Numbered from the stretch's first letter, positions 21,825 through 35,434 are shown. The stretch: DNA of 64,000 nt from Sapria himalayana (GCA_029783825.1 JAREIK010002957.1:584743-648742); one strand, 5' to 3'. The notes: generated by a model from the sequence alone, not told the origin. Program-made: numbers and translations.

Positions 21825-23930
21825 ATACGAAATCATCCTCATAATTAGTTGGTAATTTTTGTGCTAGCCTCTCCTACGAGGTTTTGCAGCTGGATCTCGG
21901 ACTGCTATCTATCACGTCAATGCCGCTAACTATGGCTTCATATAGGACATCTGTTGTTGCATTACATTCTTAATTTCTTTCATCTCATCATTTATTTCTT
22001 TAATTTCTTACATTTCTTCCTTCAAATGAATAATTTTCCCATCCTTCTCTTCTTTTATTTCCTACATTTCTTCATTCAAATTAGCAATCTGCTCATCCTT
22101 CTCTTCTTTCATTTTATGCATTTCTTCCTTCAAATGAGATATCTACTAATCCTTCTCTTTCATTTCAGTCTCCATAACTTCAAAAGGTTCATTTGTTTCC
22201 ATTACGTGTTGTTCGACCACCTCATCAACCATTTCTGTGATAAATGAATTAGAAGCACGACTACTACAATAAAATTACACTCCCTTCAAGCTGATGCCGT
22301 ACACTCGCTGCTTCTTATGACCTCTTATGGTCTCCAAATAAATAGGATCATAGTCTATTGGTTGAAAATCCTTAGAACTCTCAACTTGTTGAGAAGCACC
22401 AGTCACACATTCCTTCATGAGTTTGTGAGATAAAACAGAGAAAAATATTATTCTAAAGATATACATAAAATAAATTAAATATTTTGCATTGCAAAATTAG
22501 TATTATAAAATTTTATTAAAATAACATATTCTTATAGCAATCATCTGAGACTTGTTAAGAAACTGACCATCCGCTTTTTCACATGCATCTTCTTGAATAT
22601 TTCATAAAAATTAGGATCTCATATCAATTCTCTAGCCTAGAATATGTATTTATTAAGTTATAAGAAGACAAATGATAAAAAATTGTAACATAATTAATAA
22701 AACCATCCACAAATTTGATTTATTTAGACTATCAGGACAACCTCTAAATATATAATTGTTTAAAATTTTAAAATTGTACCAAATCTCGAGCATGATAAAT
22801 GCTCGACTTTTACCCTCTTGTGTGGTGAGACATTCTTGTACCAAGTCCAGCTACCTTAGTCCATTGATTTTTGCTGGCAATCTTTGATTTTGTCTTCACA
22901 TTTGGCTCATCCCAATACTTAAGCCGCTCGGGCCAGTCATCGTCAGATTTAAAATCATGCCTTTCTTTTATATTCTTTAATTTATGGATAAAATCAGAAT
23001 ACCATTCAGCATCTTTGATTCCCACAATGATTTTATCTTTTCATCAAATTTGGGTCCCCATGTGCACTGATTCTATATATAGGAAAATAACAAAAAAAAA
23101 TTATATTAATAACAAGGACATAATTATTTACTGCTTGAATAATAATCAACATAATAGTTATCTAATTAGATAATTAATTTTCAATGCTTTTGTTTCATTA
23201 TTTTTACCTGAAAGTCATTAAAATAAGACTCTTTTGTCGATTTAGAAACTTTCTTCTATGAGAATGTTTTAGAATCAACTATTTTCTTGAAAGACTTTGT
23301 AATTATAGTTGAACACTTGTGAGATGAAATAAAACTATGCAAATAAATAAATAACATTAAAAACAAGAAAATCATAACTAAATATAAAAAAACAACTAAC
23401 AATAACATCAAAATTTTTTTTTCAAGTCATATTTACATATTTCTTATACCTCCCACCCATAATATCAATTACTAACTTAGCACTAAATGCAAAGGAAGGC
23501 CCAATATTTGATGATGTCGATGGTTTTGTACATGGGGGAACTATCAGTGTAAAATGTGGTGTAGAAGATAGAGATGGATCAAAAGTGTGTGTATGAAGGC
23601 CAGTGGGTAGCGGGCTTATATATGATAATGGTGATAGTAAAGGCATTAATGATGGTGATTGTGATGGAAAATGGTGATTGTGATGCTGAAGTCAAGATAT
23701 GGTGGGTAAGATATGTTACTGAATTTGCAACATGATGTAAAATACTAGATGAATTTGGTTCATTTCTATGTCCACGTCCTCCTCCACCACGGTCATGTCC
23801 TTTAGGCACCATCTGCTATAAAAAAAAACATAGAATAAATAATAGAGATATGATGAACAACCATGCATTTGGGGTAAAACACACCAATAGATTTAACAAA
23901 ATATAGAAAGTCTTTGATAGAATTTTAACA
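21825..23930 (-). mobile_element. CACTA-2, inverted fragment containing only the second transposase gene
   Basis: Read on the minus strand it matches CACTA-1 from about 9036 to 11195, from the leader ahead of MVPKG through the sequence CTAATTATGAGGATGATT at the far end. TNP2, which should lie beyond 23930, is missing; the sequence there switches to repeat R. No CACTA terminus is visible at either side. Confidence 0.82.
21840..23812 (-). pseudogene. TNPA-like/Transposase_24 gene of CACTA-2, decayed
   Basis: Starts at 23812 with MVPKGHDRGGGGRGHRNEPN, then a Ser/Pro-rich part (SPLPTGLHTHTFDPSLSS at about 23590-23640 in another frame). The core, at 23025-22810, is better preserved than in CACTA-1: KSDDDWPERLKYWDEPNVK, KIASKNQWTKVAGLGTRMSH. 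Further on, near 22430-22290, ECVTGASQQVESSKDFQPID and YLETIRGHKKQRVYG match the CACTA-1 copy at about 10600-10715. The coiled-coil repeats follow at about 22170-21980. Several frameshifts separate the parts. Confidence 0.82.
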
Positions 23931-25099
23931 AAATATTGGTTTAAACCAAATGTCTTATAGAATAAGTAGTTCAAAAAAGAAAACTTTGTTTAGCTTATTT
24001 TTAAGTTCTATTTACTTCAACTTATCAATAGTATTTAAAGGAAGAACATTTTTATAAGTTTCTTCAAAAATATTAAAAAATCAATAATATTTCTAAGTAA
24101 CTTAAAACATAATTTTTACGAATTTTAAAACCAACTATAAAAACACATTGTTTTCATTATCAATAAAAAAATGGATTTAAAGTAAAAAAAATGAAAATTA
24201 AAAATGTATTCCACCTAGAGCATCAAAAAAGAATTCCCCCAAAATATAAACAATAATATCTATATTATGTATTTTTTCATTCTCAATATGCATTTTTAAT
24301 ACATTCAGAATTCAATCATTATCTATCTCCATTTATTTTGTTTTGAATTCAAAAAACATAGAGAAATTAGCAAAAAAAATTTTGACATTGTAGAAAAAGT
24401 ACAAGTATTGGAAATTCCATAACTGATAGTTGATGTGTTGGAAGAGAAAGACATGACATAAAAAATAATCAAATAATATATGAAAGAATATCTAGAGATT
24501 GTTTAATAATGAAAAAAATCATGACTTATGAAGAAGTCATGACAATACTTGTTGAATCACTACTAAAAGTTATAGTAGGAGAGAACCATGTATTTGATGA
24601 AATTAAAGCTTAAAGAAGAAGTCATAACTTTTTCCAAATAGGATTTAGAAAATATTCTAGATGCTATGACTTTACAATAAATCACAACCTTATCAAATAT
24701 GATCTAAAATAATGATATCATAACTTTTCACAAAGTTGTAGTATTACATGACATTTACCTTCGTATTTAAAAAAAAATTTTATCTAATAATTTTTTTGCA
24801 ATTTCTATGTAATTGGGTCGTTGTTTTTGAATTTAAAAAAATTTGCTATCCCTTTCTCTTGGCATTTTAGACAATTTATTAATTATTTTACAATAGAAAT
24901 ATACTAAACATCTTCATATGTAATATCTTTTCTCTCGCCTATCATTTAAATTGTCATAAAACTCTCTCACAACTGACACATTCCCACATATTCTATGCAT
25001 GAAAAACTCAAAGTAACTGAGCTCTCCAATAAAGAATGTTTTTGCTAGAACTGACACATTCAATTTTTGTTCTTTCCGAACAAAAGTTAGCATGTCACG
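23931..25099. repeat. Repeat R copy 1, part left of the Athila insertion
   Basis: From TTGGTTTAAACCA at about 23932 this sequence aligns by eye, with small gaps, to 45241-46506. Examples are AAAAAATGGATT, TTCCACCT-GAGCAT, TCACTCATT/TCAATCATT then ATCTATCTCCAT, and TCACAACC. It ends exactly where the Athila LTR begins at 25100; the copy at 46507 continues without interruption. No protein is recognised. It contains several TCATGACTT-like words. Confidence 0.78.
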
Positions 25100-27207
25100 T
25101 GATGATTTTAAAAGTCATCGATGGTTTAGTCAATTTTCCTGGTATGTGTTTATGTTTACGAGATGAATTTTATGGATAAAAGAACAAAAAATTACTCTTC
25201 TCATTATTTTGAAAGTTTTCAGCTAGAAAAAGAAAAATGATAGTTTAAATACAAGAAATTGGTTAAGTCAATTGTGTCATGATAAAATTAACCTTGTTGT
25301 GACAAAATTTTGAAGAAAACCTAAAAATCAAGTCACAACCAAGAATGATATCACAACCATATTTTTCAGGTGCCAAGAAAGAATAATCTAGGGAAGGTCA
25401 CGACAAGAAAACTATTATCACAATAAATAAGACGTTTAGTGAATAATCCTAAGATAAAGAATTGGTTGTGATATTTTCAATTTGTCATGACAACTAACTT
25501 GGTCATAATCATAGAACTTGGTCGAGACATCACATTTGGTCATGATAGCAGAACTTTGCCATAACATTAAAATTGGTCGTGAGATTAATATCTAGTCATG
25601 ATAGCAGAACTTGGTCATAATATTAATATTTGGTCGTGAAAACTAGGTCATGACTATATAATTTTTCATGAAAATAGAATTTAGTCTTAATAGTGAAACA
25701 AATAGAAAAAAATATATGAAGGTCTTGATAAAGAATTCAAAGTTGGGCCAATCATTTTGGAGTTTTACAAAAATAAACATAGAAGATAGGGCTAGCATAG
25801 GCCATATAAAAACTAATTCTTCTTCATAAACAAGTGTTTGAAAGGCAACCCAGGTGATTGGTGGCTAATGGCACCACTTGATTTTCTTCTTTCTTATTTT
25901 AGTATAGATGTAAAGAAGAATAGTTTTTATTTGAGTCATTTTGTTTGGATCTAGAACTTTACTAGTTAGAACCACAAACCTAAACAAGGATTGCTTACTT
26001 TTTATGATGTGATGGTTATATTGAATTTGAACATGAACAAATCGTACAAAATCCATTGATTCAACAAGGTGCAATCACTTGTTCTTCACTATATGTAGTC
26101 AATAGGTGATTGTAAATCTAACCAAAATCTAGACTAAATCATTTTAAATATTGAGAAATTTTATTTCTATAGTAATCAGTGAGAGTTCCTTGTAATAGAA
26201 AGTAAAGCTAATGAATTAGTGTGCATTTCAATTACTTGTTCCCCATGGTAGTACAGAATGCCCTGAATTCATTGTATATTGCCCTTATCTTTGCGAGGCC
26301 CTCTAAGTGACATAGAGAAGATGAGATCCCAAGGATCAATGAATAATCTATTAAGGGGATATGCAATGCTAATAGTGGTAAACAAGGGAATTCGACTAAT
26401 TCATGTAGAGAAGTCCCCATTTTACTTAGAGATAAGAAAGTGGAGTTATTCTCTAGATGAATCACCAAAGACATTACCTTAATATTTTGAGTGATCAATG
26501 TCCTCATGTTGGGTTTGACCTAATCAAGAGAATAGAAAACTCTCAAGGATTTAAAGGATGAGACAACCAATCATTTTCAGAGACTTGCAACACCCATGAC
26601 TTGGGAAGTAAGAGACATGCACTCATTAAAAATGAGTATCAAATATTGAGAAAAAAAAATACCCAATTCTTATAAGATATCTCGAAATATGAGTAACCAC
26701 TTAGATCCTAGACTTCTAGGGAAGCAAGGTACGTAGTCTAAGTGATGAAAAGTGTAGCTACAAGGAGAGATCCAAGGCTATACAACAAATTAAGGTGTTT
26801 AACTGATTATAATTTTACACTAGAAACAAGCCATGATAGAAAAGTATACAAGAAATGGCTACATCACAGCATCTTGTATTAGTGTCAACTCCAATAAGTG
26901 GACTAATCTAGTCCAATTTATCTTTATTAATTTTATTTGACCTTTTGTATTGAGTTTTAGAACATGCTTTTCAATATCTATTAGTTAGAAAATAACAACA
27001 TTTTTTTAATGGTTCAAATAGTATAAATCTTTAATAGTTTGGGTAGTTAACAATTCAATTCTTGTTAATCATTATGGGAATGCTATCTGGACTTACATCT
27101 ATTTTTTATTATTTGAATGACATGTGCACTTTCAATTTCATATACTAAATCTAATTATAATCTCTATTCAAAGAAGAATGATTTAGTCTATACAGAAAAG
27201 GCAATCA
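25100..27207 (+). repeat. 5' LTR of element A
   Basis: Begins TGATGATTTT and ends GGCAATCA. It aligns along its length with 35453-37640, for example CTTGATTTTCTTCTTTCTTA and TTTGGATCTAGAACTTT. A TATA-like CATATAAAAACT at about 25802 could have been the core promoter. 25480-25680 holds a degenerate run of about 25-30 base units of the form TTGGTCATGATAGCAGAAC. The minus-strand frame at 26232-26507 occurs in both LTRs and is not thought to be a gene. Confidence 0.88.
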
Positions 27208-27214
27208 AGTTTTA

Positions 27215-27232
27215 TGGCACCATTGATGAGAC
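27215..27232 (+). other. Primer-binding site, tRNA-Asp type, degenerate
   Basis: TGGCACCATTGATGAGA, eight bases after the 5' LTR end, resembles the TGGCGCCGTTGCCGGGGA site used by Athila-type elements and complementary to the 3' end of plant tRNA-Asp. The first part is kept with two CpG-losing changes; the second half has diverged. Confidence 0.7.
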
Positions 27233-27534
27233 TGAAAGAAATGTTTAAGACAATATTCAGATAAAAGAAAAACACTAGTTTGAATGAGTTCTGAAAAAAA
27301 AATTTCAAAAATCATAAAAATATGAATCAATAGAAAAGTTTTATGAAGACACTAATCTTTTTGATCTTCATGGATAGATATATGTAGAATTGTATTTGAT
27401 GCCATTATTTCTTTTTGATCTTAGTATGTTTCAATTTTTAAAAATAATTCATGCACATGAAGCAAGAACTAGATCTATTTTTTTGTAGATACTAAGATCG
27501 AAAGAATGCTGGGAAGCCAAAGTAAGTTCAAAAT

Positions 27535-29000
27535 TGCAATGACAGATGAAAGGATGGTTCTAATAGTAGACCAAGAACCTACAACAAAACCTCCAAGGCA
27601 AGACACCATGTAAGATTTTTGGAGACCAATCATTCAGAAAGAATATTCAGCAGTGTGATAGCCAGCTATTGAAGCAAATAACTTTGAATTTAAACCATTT
27701 TTGATCATGATGGTCCAATAGAATTAATTTACAAGCCATCCATCAGAGGATCCTAATGAGCATCTAAGAAGATTTTTGAGAATGACCCACATTGTAAAGC
27801 TGAATGATGTAACCGTGTAAAGCTAGAAGTAATTAAGTTGTAGTTATTTCAATTTTCCATGAGAGTTGTAACAGCCACATGGATTGAATCTCCACCCTAT
27901 GGCCCAATCAACACTTGGGAAGAGTTGATGGAAGTATATCTTAGAAGGTTATTTCCCTCATCACTCACATCTGAAAGAAGATGAGAGATCATAACCTTCA
28001 GACAAGGGGATGAGAAGAGCCTATATATGACTTGGGAAAAATAAAAGAGGTTGCTGAAAAGATATCCAATGCATGGAATTGATCTAAAGATGCAATATAT
28101 TTTACCACTCAATGAATTATACCATTAAGAGAATAATCAATGTAGCCTATTATGGAGCTTTTAAAAGAAGTATAGAGGATGAAAGACAATTGATTGAAGA
28201 CCTTGCTAGATGCAACATTAGGACTCAATCTAAATCAACACAGAGCAACATCAGATAAAAAGGGAGTTGAATGATAGAGCTGAACAAAATGATTACTATT
28301 GAGGCCAAGCTTAATGCACTCATAAATAGGGTAGACAAATAAGAAAGAAGAATACAATCTACTCATGAAATTGGAGTAGTAGAAAGAGAAGAGAGTAGAA
28401 GCTATGTTGAGGGATAATAGGAAGGTCTATATACCGTTGAGGAAGCAAACTACCTAAACAAACAAAATAATTAAATTAAAAGCCCGACCTCAACCAATAC
28501 ACTATACACCAATATTGAAGAATCATGAGAACTTTTCTTATGGTGGAGGAGGAAAACATGGCACAATGTATGGTCAATATTACTACCAAAGGTATGCTAT
28601 ACCAAGGTTCCAGTGACAGCATAAAGGAGGAGAAGATAAGATTGATAATCAGTGTCAAAAGAAGACCCAATCATTTGAATAACAAATGATGTAGTTCACG
28701 GGGGACAACAAGTAGATGCTGAGCCTCCATGAATATAAACTAACTAAATTGTAAGCTCTCAAATCCAACGCATAGATATTTCAGGCCAATACAAGTGCTT
28801 CACTCAAAAATATAGAGACTCAATTAGGGCTGCTAGCCTTAACTTTACAAGGTCAGAATGAAGATTCTTTTCACAGTGATACCAATAAGAATCAGAGAAA
28901 CTATATGGTTGTGCAACTAAGAAGTAAGAAGGAATTAGAGAACCCAAAGTTAAATGAAAGTGGACATAAGAAGTATAGTTTAGAGAATACTATAGAAGAA
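27535..29000 (+). pseudogene. Athila-like gag, decayed
   Basis: Across several frames one can read DFWRPII, AIEANNFEFKP, then HPSEDPNEHLRRFLRMTHIV KLNDV at about 27739-27800. This is the retrotransposon gag core, followed by pieces of the TWEELM...YLRRLFP region at about 27915 and LKRYPMHGIDLKMQ near 28055. Further on, SLKNIETQLGLLALTLQGQ at about 28800 and VQLRSKKELENPK at about 28915 correspond to the gag tail before the protease. Stops and shifts are numerous. Gag would form the particle that packages element RNA. Confidence 0.82.
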
Positions 29001-29099
29001 GCTAAAAGATCAGTTCAACAATAGCATGATGAAGAAGGAACTAGGGAGCATAATGAGAAAAACATAGATATCTAGGAATAAAGTTTCATTCCCTTAGAG

Positions 29100-29843
29100 A
29101 TTGGAAATGTCTATAATAGAAGAGCAGTTTTCTAAGTTTCTGGAAATCTTAAAGAAAGTGGAATTCAACCTATCTTTTCCAAAGGTAGTAGCACATATGC
29201 AACTCAATGCCCAAGTTTCTAGAGGACATACTAAGTAAAAAGAGAAATTTTGATGAAGATGGAGTGGTGGAATTAAATGCCACATATGGTTCAGTCATCT
29301 AGAGAAGATTACTAAAAAAAATGAAGAATCCAGGAAGCTTCACAATTCCATGCACCATTGGGGAAGTTGAATTCAAGAAAGCTCTTGGAGGCTCAAGTAC
29401 TAGTATTAATGTAATACCTTTGTCTATGATTAACATGTTAAGTTTGGGGGATTTGTCTCCCACTTATGTCACCCTATAAATGGCAAACCGAACAAAGGCT
29501 TAACCTAAAAGAATATTGGATGATTTTGCTTGTCAAAGTAGGAAAGTTTATTTTCCATGTGGATTTTATTATATTGAACATGAAGGAAGACTCGCAAGTT
29601 CAACTATTACTAGGAAGGCCATTCTTTGCAACTGGAGCTAACTTGATAGATGTGCATAAGGGAGTGCTTACTCTCATGGTTGAAAATGAGGTAATTCACT
29701 TCAACATTGACAAGAGTCATGATCAAATAGATACTAATTTTCATGATGACATGTTAGTAGAAAATATTAATTCTAGCATTTATGAACTAGAAAATGATTG
29801 TAATATTTCACTTTCAATCAATAAAAATGAGATGAAATTCTAG
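29100..29843 (+). pseudogene. Athila-like aspartic protease, catalytic Asp lost
   Basis: KKVEFNLSFPKVVAHMQLNA (about 29151) and PGSFTIPCTIGEVEFKKAL (from about 29332) lead to the active-site region. The family has C-D-L-G-A-S, but this copy has GGSSTS, and the codon at 29390-29392 is GGC (Gly) in place of Asp. The flap and C-terminal part follow in the open frame 29466-29843: VKVGKFIFHVDFIILNM, then LLLGRPFFATGANLIDVHKG, typical of this lineage. Even a full-length product would therefore be inactive. Confidence 0.85.
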
Positions 29844-30109
29844 TATATTAAAGATGTTGATATTGTTATTGTGACATCGAGTTTCATCTGTATAGAAACT
29901 ATTTTCAATATGAATGACCATTGTAGTGAAAGGAAGGCAACTCAACAAAGGATGAGTACAGAAGAGATTTAGTTATAGAATTGCAATACCGTCTAAATTA
30001 TGCATTTCTTGAATCAAAAGGGGCTAAACTTGTGATTATTTCTATTGCATTAACTAATATTGAAGAACAAAAGCTATTGAAGGTGTTAAAAAATATAAAT
30101 GACCTATTT

Positions 30110-31510
30110 CTTGGTTTATAAAAGATTTGAAGGGTATCAGTTCATCAATCTGTATGCATAAAATTCTATTGGAGGATAAGGTAATAGATTCAAGAGAACA
30201 TCAGAGAAGAGTGAATATTTTAATGAAGGAAGTTGTTGGAAAGGAAGCTCTAAAGTTGTTGAATGCTGGATTTATATATACAATATCAGAAAGCCCTTAG
30301 GTGAGCCTAGTTCATTTGGTTCCTAAGAAGGGTAGATTCACTATGATCAGAAACAAAATAAAATTGAGCTAATTCTTATGAGAACTGTAACATATTGGAT
30401 GGTGTGCCTAGATTAAAGAAAATTAAACTTAGTAATCATGAAAGATCACTTCCCATTGCCCTTCATTGATTAGATGTTGGATATGCTTTCATGACATTCT
30501 CATTTCTATTTTCTCGATGAATATTTAGGATATAACCTAATTACCATTATACTTGAAGATCATGAAAAAACTATATTTACATGTCCTTATGGTACCTTTT
30601 CTTTTAGAAGGATACCATTTGCATTATACAATACTTCTGCCATATTTCAAAGTTGGATGATATCAATGTTCTTAGACTTGATTGAAAAGGTTTTAAATCT
30701 ATTAATTGATGACTTCATAATGGATCTAGTTTTGATCATTTCCTGCATAATTTGAAAATCATACTTCAAAAATATATTGGACAAAAATTTAGCCTTGAAT
30801 TAGGAGAAATGTCATTTCATGATAATAAAAGGTATTGTCCTATGGCACAAAATTTCTTAGCTAGTTTGAAAGTGGAGAAAGCAAAGATTTCCATAATCAA
30901 AACTTTTTTACCTCCCACGATAATCAATGGAATTAGGAGTTTCTTGGGACATGCTAGATTTTATAGAAGATTTATCAAGGACATCTTGAAAATATCAAGA
31001 CTAATATATAGATTGCTAGAAAAGGACACAAGGTTTAATTTTGATGAATCTTACTTGACATATTTGAAGAGATCAAAACTAGACTAATGGAAACTCTAAT
31101 CATTGCCACATTATACTAGAATGGAGCATTTTAAATCATATACGATGCTAGTGATTTTGTAATGAGAGCCATATTAGGACAAATAAGAGACAAGATATAT
31201 ATGGTCATCTATAATGCTAGCAAAACTTTCAATATAGCTTAAGAAAATTATTCCACAACTAAAAAGGAGATGGTAGTTATGGTATTTGCTTGTGAAAAAT
31301 TAAAGTCTTACATTATGGGCTCCCATATTATCACCCATACTGATCATGTAGAAATTAAATATTTAATAGAAAAGAAGGAAGCTAAGCCATGATTGATCAA
31401 ATGAGTGTTGTTACTATACAAGTTGGATCTTGAAATCAAGGATAAAAAGGATTTTGACAATGTGATAGCTGACAACTTGTTAAGAATGGACACAACTACT
31501 AGGAAAAGAA
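30110..31510 (+). pseudogene. Ty3/gypsy reverse transcriptase and RNase H, decayed
   Basis: The start reads SICMHKILLEDK and EVVGKEALKLLNAGFIYTIS (about 30148-30285), then LVPKKGRF. DHFPLPF is near 30444, the FYFLDEYLGYN-like region is at about 30505, FRRIPFAL near 30607, and the active-site pair survives in LLIDDFIM at about 30696-30722 (family F/Y-x-D-D). FLGHARFYRRFIKDILKISR is at about 30942-31002. RNase H follows with YDASDFVMRAILGQ (about 31141), YSTTKKEM and [19 protein letters not shown] (about 31335-31390), ending in DNVIADNLLRMD near 31490. Frameshifts and stops occur every few hundred bases. Confidence 0.88.
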
Positions 31511-31699
31511 AAATCTAAAGTTATTGAAACTTTCAACATGAACAATTATTTCAATTATCATTATAGATACCCTAGTATGTTGATATAGTGAATTACCTAG
31601 CTTGTGGAGTATTACTACTAGAATTTAGCTACTAGAAAAGATAAAGCTAAGAACTAATAGCATATACTATGTGGGATGACCCACTATTATTTTAAAGAG

Positions 31700-32700
31700 G
31701 AGCTGATATGATTATTAGAAGCTATGTGCCAATAAAAGAATAAGATAGCATATTAAAGAATTTCATGCATCATCATATGGGGGGCATGTTTTAGAAGACA
31801 AAACTGCTCACAAAATTTTCCAATTAAGTTTCTACTAGCCTACAATCGTTAAGGATTACTTGGAATCGGTCGAGTTATGTGATCAATACCAAAGAATGGG
31901 AAATACCAGCAAAAAGAATGAAATTCCCCTACAAGAAATTTCATTCCAAGGAATGATGCTAATACAATGGTGAGATTTATGCAAAATAAAATTTTGAGTA
32001 GGTTTGGGATACTTAATACTATCATAAGTGATGAAGGAAGTCATTGTGTCAACAATATTTTTGAGAAATTGATGAGATTAAACACATATTAAGTTTGGGA
32101 TATCATCCTCAGACTAATGGTCAAGCAAAAATTTCCAATAATGAAATAAAGAGGATTCGAGAAAAAATTGACCTCGAGCAGAAAGAATTAGTCTTTAAGA
32201 CTGGATGATGCATTATGGGATTACAAAACCACATTTAAGGCTCCTATTGGAATGCCCACATACCAAATTATTTTTGGAATATCTTGTTACCAGCCTCTAG
32301 AATTGGAATACAATATAATGTGGGCCATAAAATAATTGAATTTTGACTTCAAGGCTACTAAAGAAGATAGATTACTCCAAATAAATGAGTAGGAAAAGGT
32401 AAGAAACTAAGCGTATGAGAGTGCTAGAATATACAAGGATAAAATAAAGAAATGACATGATCAAATGATCTTAAAGAGAGAATTTTAAGTATGAGATCAA
32501 GTTCTATTTTTTTATGCTAGACTAAAACTATTTCCAAGAAACTTAAAGTCAAAATGGAGAGGTCCATATATAGTACTAACAAGTACGATCATTTACAGAG
32601 TAATAATAAGAACTAGTACTACAAAAAAGTTTAAGTTGAATGGTCAATGACCTAAGAACTACCTTAGCAAAAAACAAGTTCAGATGAGATGAAAGGGAAT
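31700..32700 (+). pseudogene. Ty3/gypsy integrase, decayed
   Basis: The zinc-binding part survives as HHHMGGMF (about 31770) and CDQYQRMGNTSKKNEIPLQE (about 31880-31940), with Tyr in place of the second Cys. The catalytic core has RFGILNTIISDEGSHCVNN (about 32000-32055), which keeps the second Asp. It continues with LGYHPQTNGQAKISNNEIKR (about 32095-32155), then the TPIGMPTYQIIFG-like stretch near 32240. The C-terminal part reads ARLKLFPRNLKSKWRGPYIV at about 32517-32575 and FKLNGQ near 32630. The first part of the core is missing or scrambled between 31940 and 31965. Stops are present throughout. Confidence 0.86.
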
Positions 32701-35434
32701 TCCTATAGAGGTATTTAGTATCGAAGCAAGGAGCAGTAGCCAGCATAATCCAGCTAGAGACTAAAAACTGAGTAGCTAATGGGAGGCAACCCATATGAGT
32801 TTTTTTTGAGAATTTAAATTTATCTGTTCCTCTTATTTCTTTATTTGTAGATTAAAATTTATTATTAATGCTTTTCTTTATAAGTGTTTATAGAATTTTA
32901 CAAGACTAAGGACAAATCAGTACATAATAAAAAGTTAACCAAAAAAATATCCATCGAGCTACATGAGAAGATTAGACTAAAAAGGGAGTGTTCTATTTTC
33001 TTTTGAAGTAAATTGTAAAAAGTGGCTTGACTGTGAGTTTAGGAGGCATGATATTTAAAAAACAAAAAAAAGATATATGAACTTGACTGGTATGTTTAAT
33101 TAGAGATTGCATTGTTTACTCAGTCAACCATGATGAGGGACATTTTGTCAGTCGTAATAAATTGGCATCGGGCATTACAAGAAACTAAGAAAAAATACCT
33201 GACTTTTGTTGCACCATAATTTTAGATGACACATTGATAATTGAAAATTTTAGACAAATTAAACTTATGTCACATCACAATTCAGTTCCGACACTATTTT
33301 TACTAGTCAAAATAGTTTAATGTCACAACAAAAAAATAGTATTCAATAGACAGAGCAGATAAAATGATAAAAATGTATGTTGTGACTAAAAGAAAAAATA
33401 TCACAATTTGACTTCTATTTTAAACAAGTTGTGACAAACAAAAATTATGTTCAGAAGGTTACTTTATGTTGTGAGAAACTTAGGTGTGTTATGACATAAA
33501 AAAATTCATTGAATGACATGATTTTAAATACATGGCTTTTATTTTATATATATATATATATAAAATAAAAAGTCATGACATGTGCACTAGATTGAAATTA
33601 AGTAATGACATGCACACATTAATCTTTTTGTCCCACCGAGATTAACATCGTGTCACATGTACTTGAATTTCTAGCCCTACATATGAACAACAATCTTATA
33701 AACTCCCAACAAATCAACTTCTACTTCTTCTATTTCCAACCTAACAAATTCATCATGCTTTGTAGGTCATTCGAACCAAAAAAACTAGCATCATCATTTT
33801 TATTGTGACAGTCATGATAAAACTTATTCCAAATTCAAATGGTTAAAAATCAAAATTTCATCTCAAACCTAATAGAGATAATGGAAGAAAACAAGCAACA
33901 TGGAAAGGAGGTTCAGTTGGAATATCCAATAAAGACGAGCTCATGAAGAGAATTAGCAGCTCTAGATGAATTACAGCCACTGGTAGAAGGAAAAGGAAAA
34001 AGAAAAAGGGTTGAGACACATTAAGGAGTCGAAAGAAGAAGGTGAAGCATTCATCTATGTTGAAGCACACTCCACCTAGCAAACACATTACTCTCAAAAA
34101 TTTTATCAGAGAGAGAGAGTTAGGAAAATTTATCTCATTCTTTGAAAAATCAAATGCAACTATGTTGGATAGTATTCTGTGAGCATCAGAGGTCATGAAA
34201 TGCTCTAATAGTAAGGGTGTTTTACTCGAATTTTGTGGCAATAATGAAGAAACCAATTTATGTTAGAGGTGTATGGGTTACATTTGGAGATAAAATCATA
34301 AATGAATTGTACCAACTCTAGCATCAGAAACATTGGTCCAGGCCCAGATCATGGCAAAATTATTTAAAGACCAAAAATGACATGGGAAAATGGAAGAGTA
34401 GCAAATAAAAAACACACGAGGTGATTAACCAAAAAGATCTTAGAGAATAGACTAAGGGCTGGTTCTATTTCAGTTTATTGGTTATAGATACAACCAAATG
34501 AATTAAGGAACTAAAAGATATGATTTTTCATGCCATCAAGGAGGAAAAATGAATATTGGGGAAATCCTAGAGACCTCGATATTAGGATACCATCAGGATA
34601 ACAGAGATGGTTGATTTCTAACTCTAAATTAATCAAAAAGTTATGCCTTACAATTGGGGTGAAAGATAGAAGGAGAGGATAAATATTCCCAAAATTTTAT
34701 CTTCTAACTTTGACAAGGTTGTTAAAAGTCCAAGAAATATAAAGCAAAAAGAAGAACTCGAGGCCAAGTATAGATCAGATGAGGTATAAAGATAGTCAAA
34801 AAAGCTTTGAATAGGCCCTAGAAAAAGCCCATAATTTTAAGATGACAGAGAATATATAATAAGAAGAGGAGGAAACCCCTACTCCCATTAGAACTAGGCA
34901 TGCACCACCGAAAGAAAGAAGAAATTTTATGCACTCATAACTCTCATTCAGAATTGAGAACATGGAAGTAGGTGAAAGCCCAAGAATGGAGGAAACAACC
35001 ACAAAAATTAGAGAGATGCTGATCTTCATGAATAAGGATATAGAAGAAGAAGAATAAAAGAAGGAGAAAATGAATGAAAAACTCAATAAAAGATAGTTGG
35101 AAGGCAAGACTCAAAAGAAGAGAACAATGGAAGAAAGTTATAAATCAACAAGAGTAGGAGTGGAAAGATCAGAACCTTCCACCATGGACTATGAACCTTC
35201 TGATATCATGCAAAAACAACCTCCCAAAAAATGAACTTTTAATAACCTCTAAAAATTCTCTATTTACTTCTCTCCCAAACATAGCCAACTCATAATAAAT
35301 GGAACAAATTTTAGTAATTAAATGATGTGATTATTTATTCAGAAATTCTATGTATTTTATTTTTTTTATTGTGGAGTATGTTTTAAACTACTTGTTGATA
35401 TCAAATTTTTTGTTTGCTTGAGGACAAACAAAAC
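32701..35434 (+). other. Region between pol and 3' LTR of element A (position of the Athila 3' ORF)
   Basis: Athila-type elements often carry an additional ORF here. From about 33880 plus-strand pieces such as MEENKQHGKEVQLEYPIK and ISERELGKFISFFEKSNAT look formerly coding, and long Glu/Lys-rich segments follow to about 35230. No conserved domain is recognisable. The minus-strand frames at 33858-34256 and 34796-35107 are probably shadows of this dead plus-strand frame. 33180-33600 is different: AT-rich, with TTGTGACA/GTCATGAC words, a TA-rich palindrome around 33537-33570 and ATTACAAGAAAC at its left edge, perhaps a small inserted element. Confidence 0.5.

Noticed and set aside
26232..26507. 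Minus-strand gene conserved in both LTRs (also 36697-36942)
   Set aside because: Conservation is explained by the LTR pair; the frame has no domain and lies in non-coding LTR sequence.
33173..33600. Possible complete MITE starting ATTACAAGAAAC
   Set aside because: No matching inverted right end or target duplication could be found; kept only as a remark in the element A 3' region.
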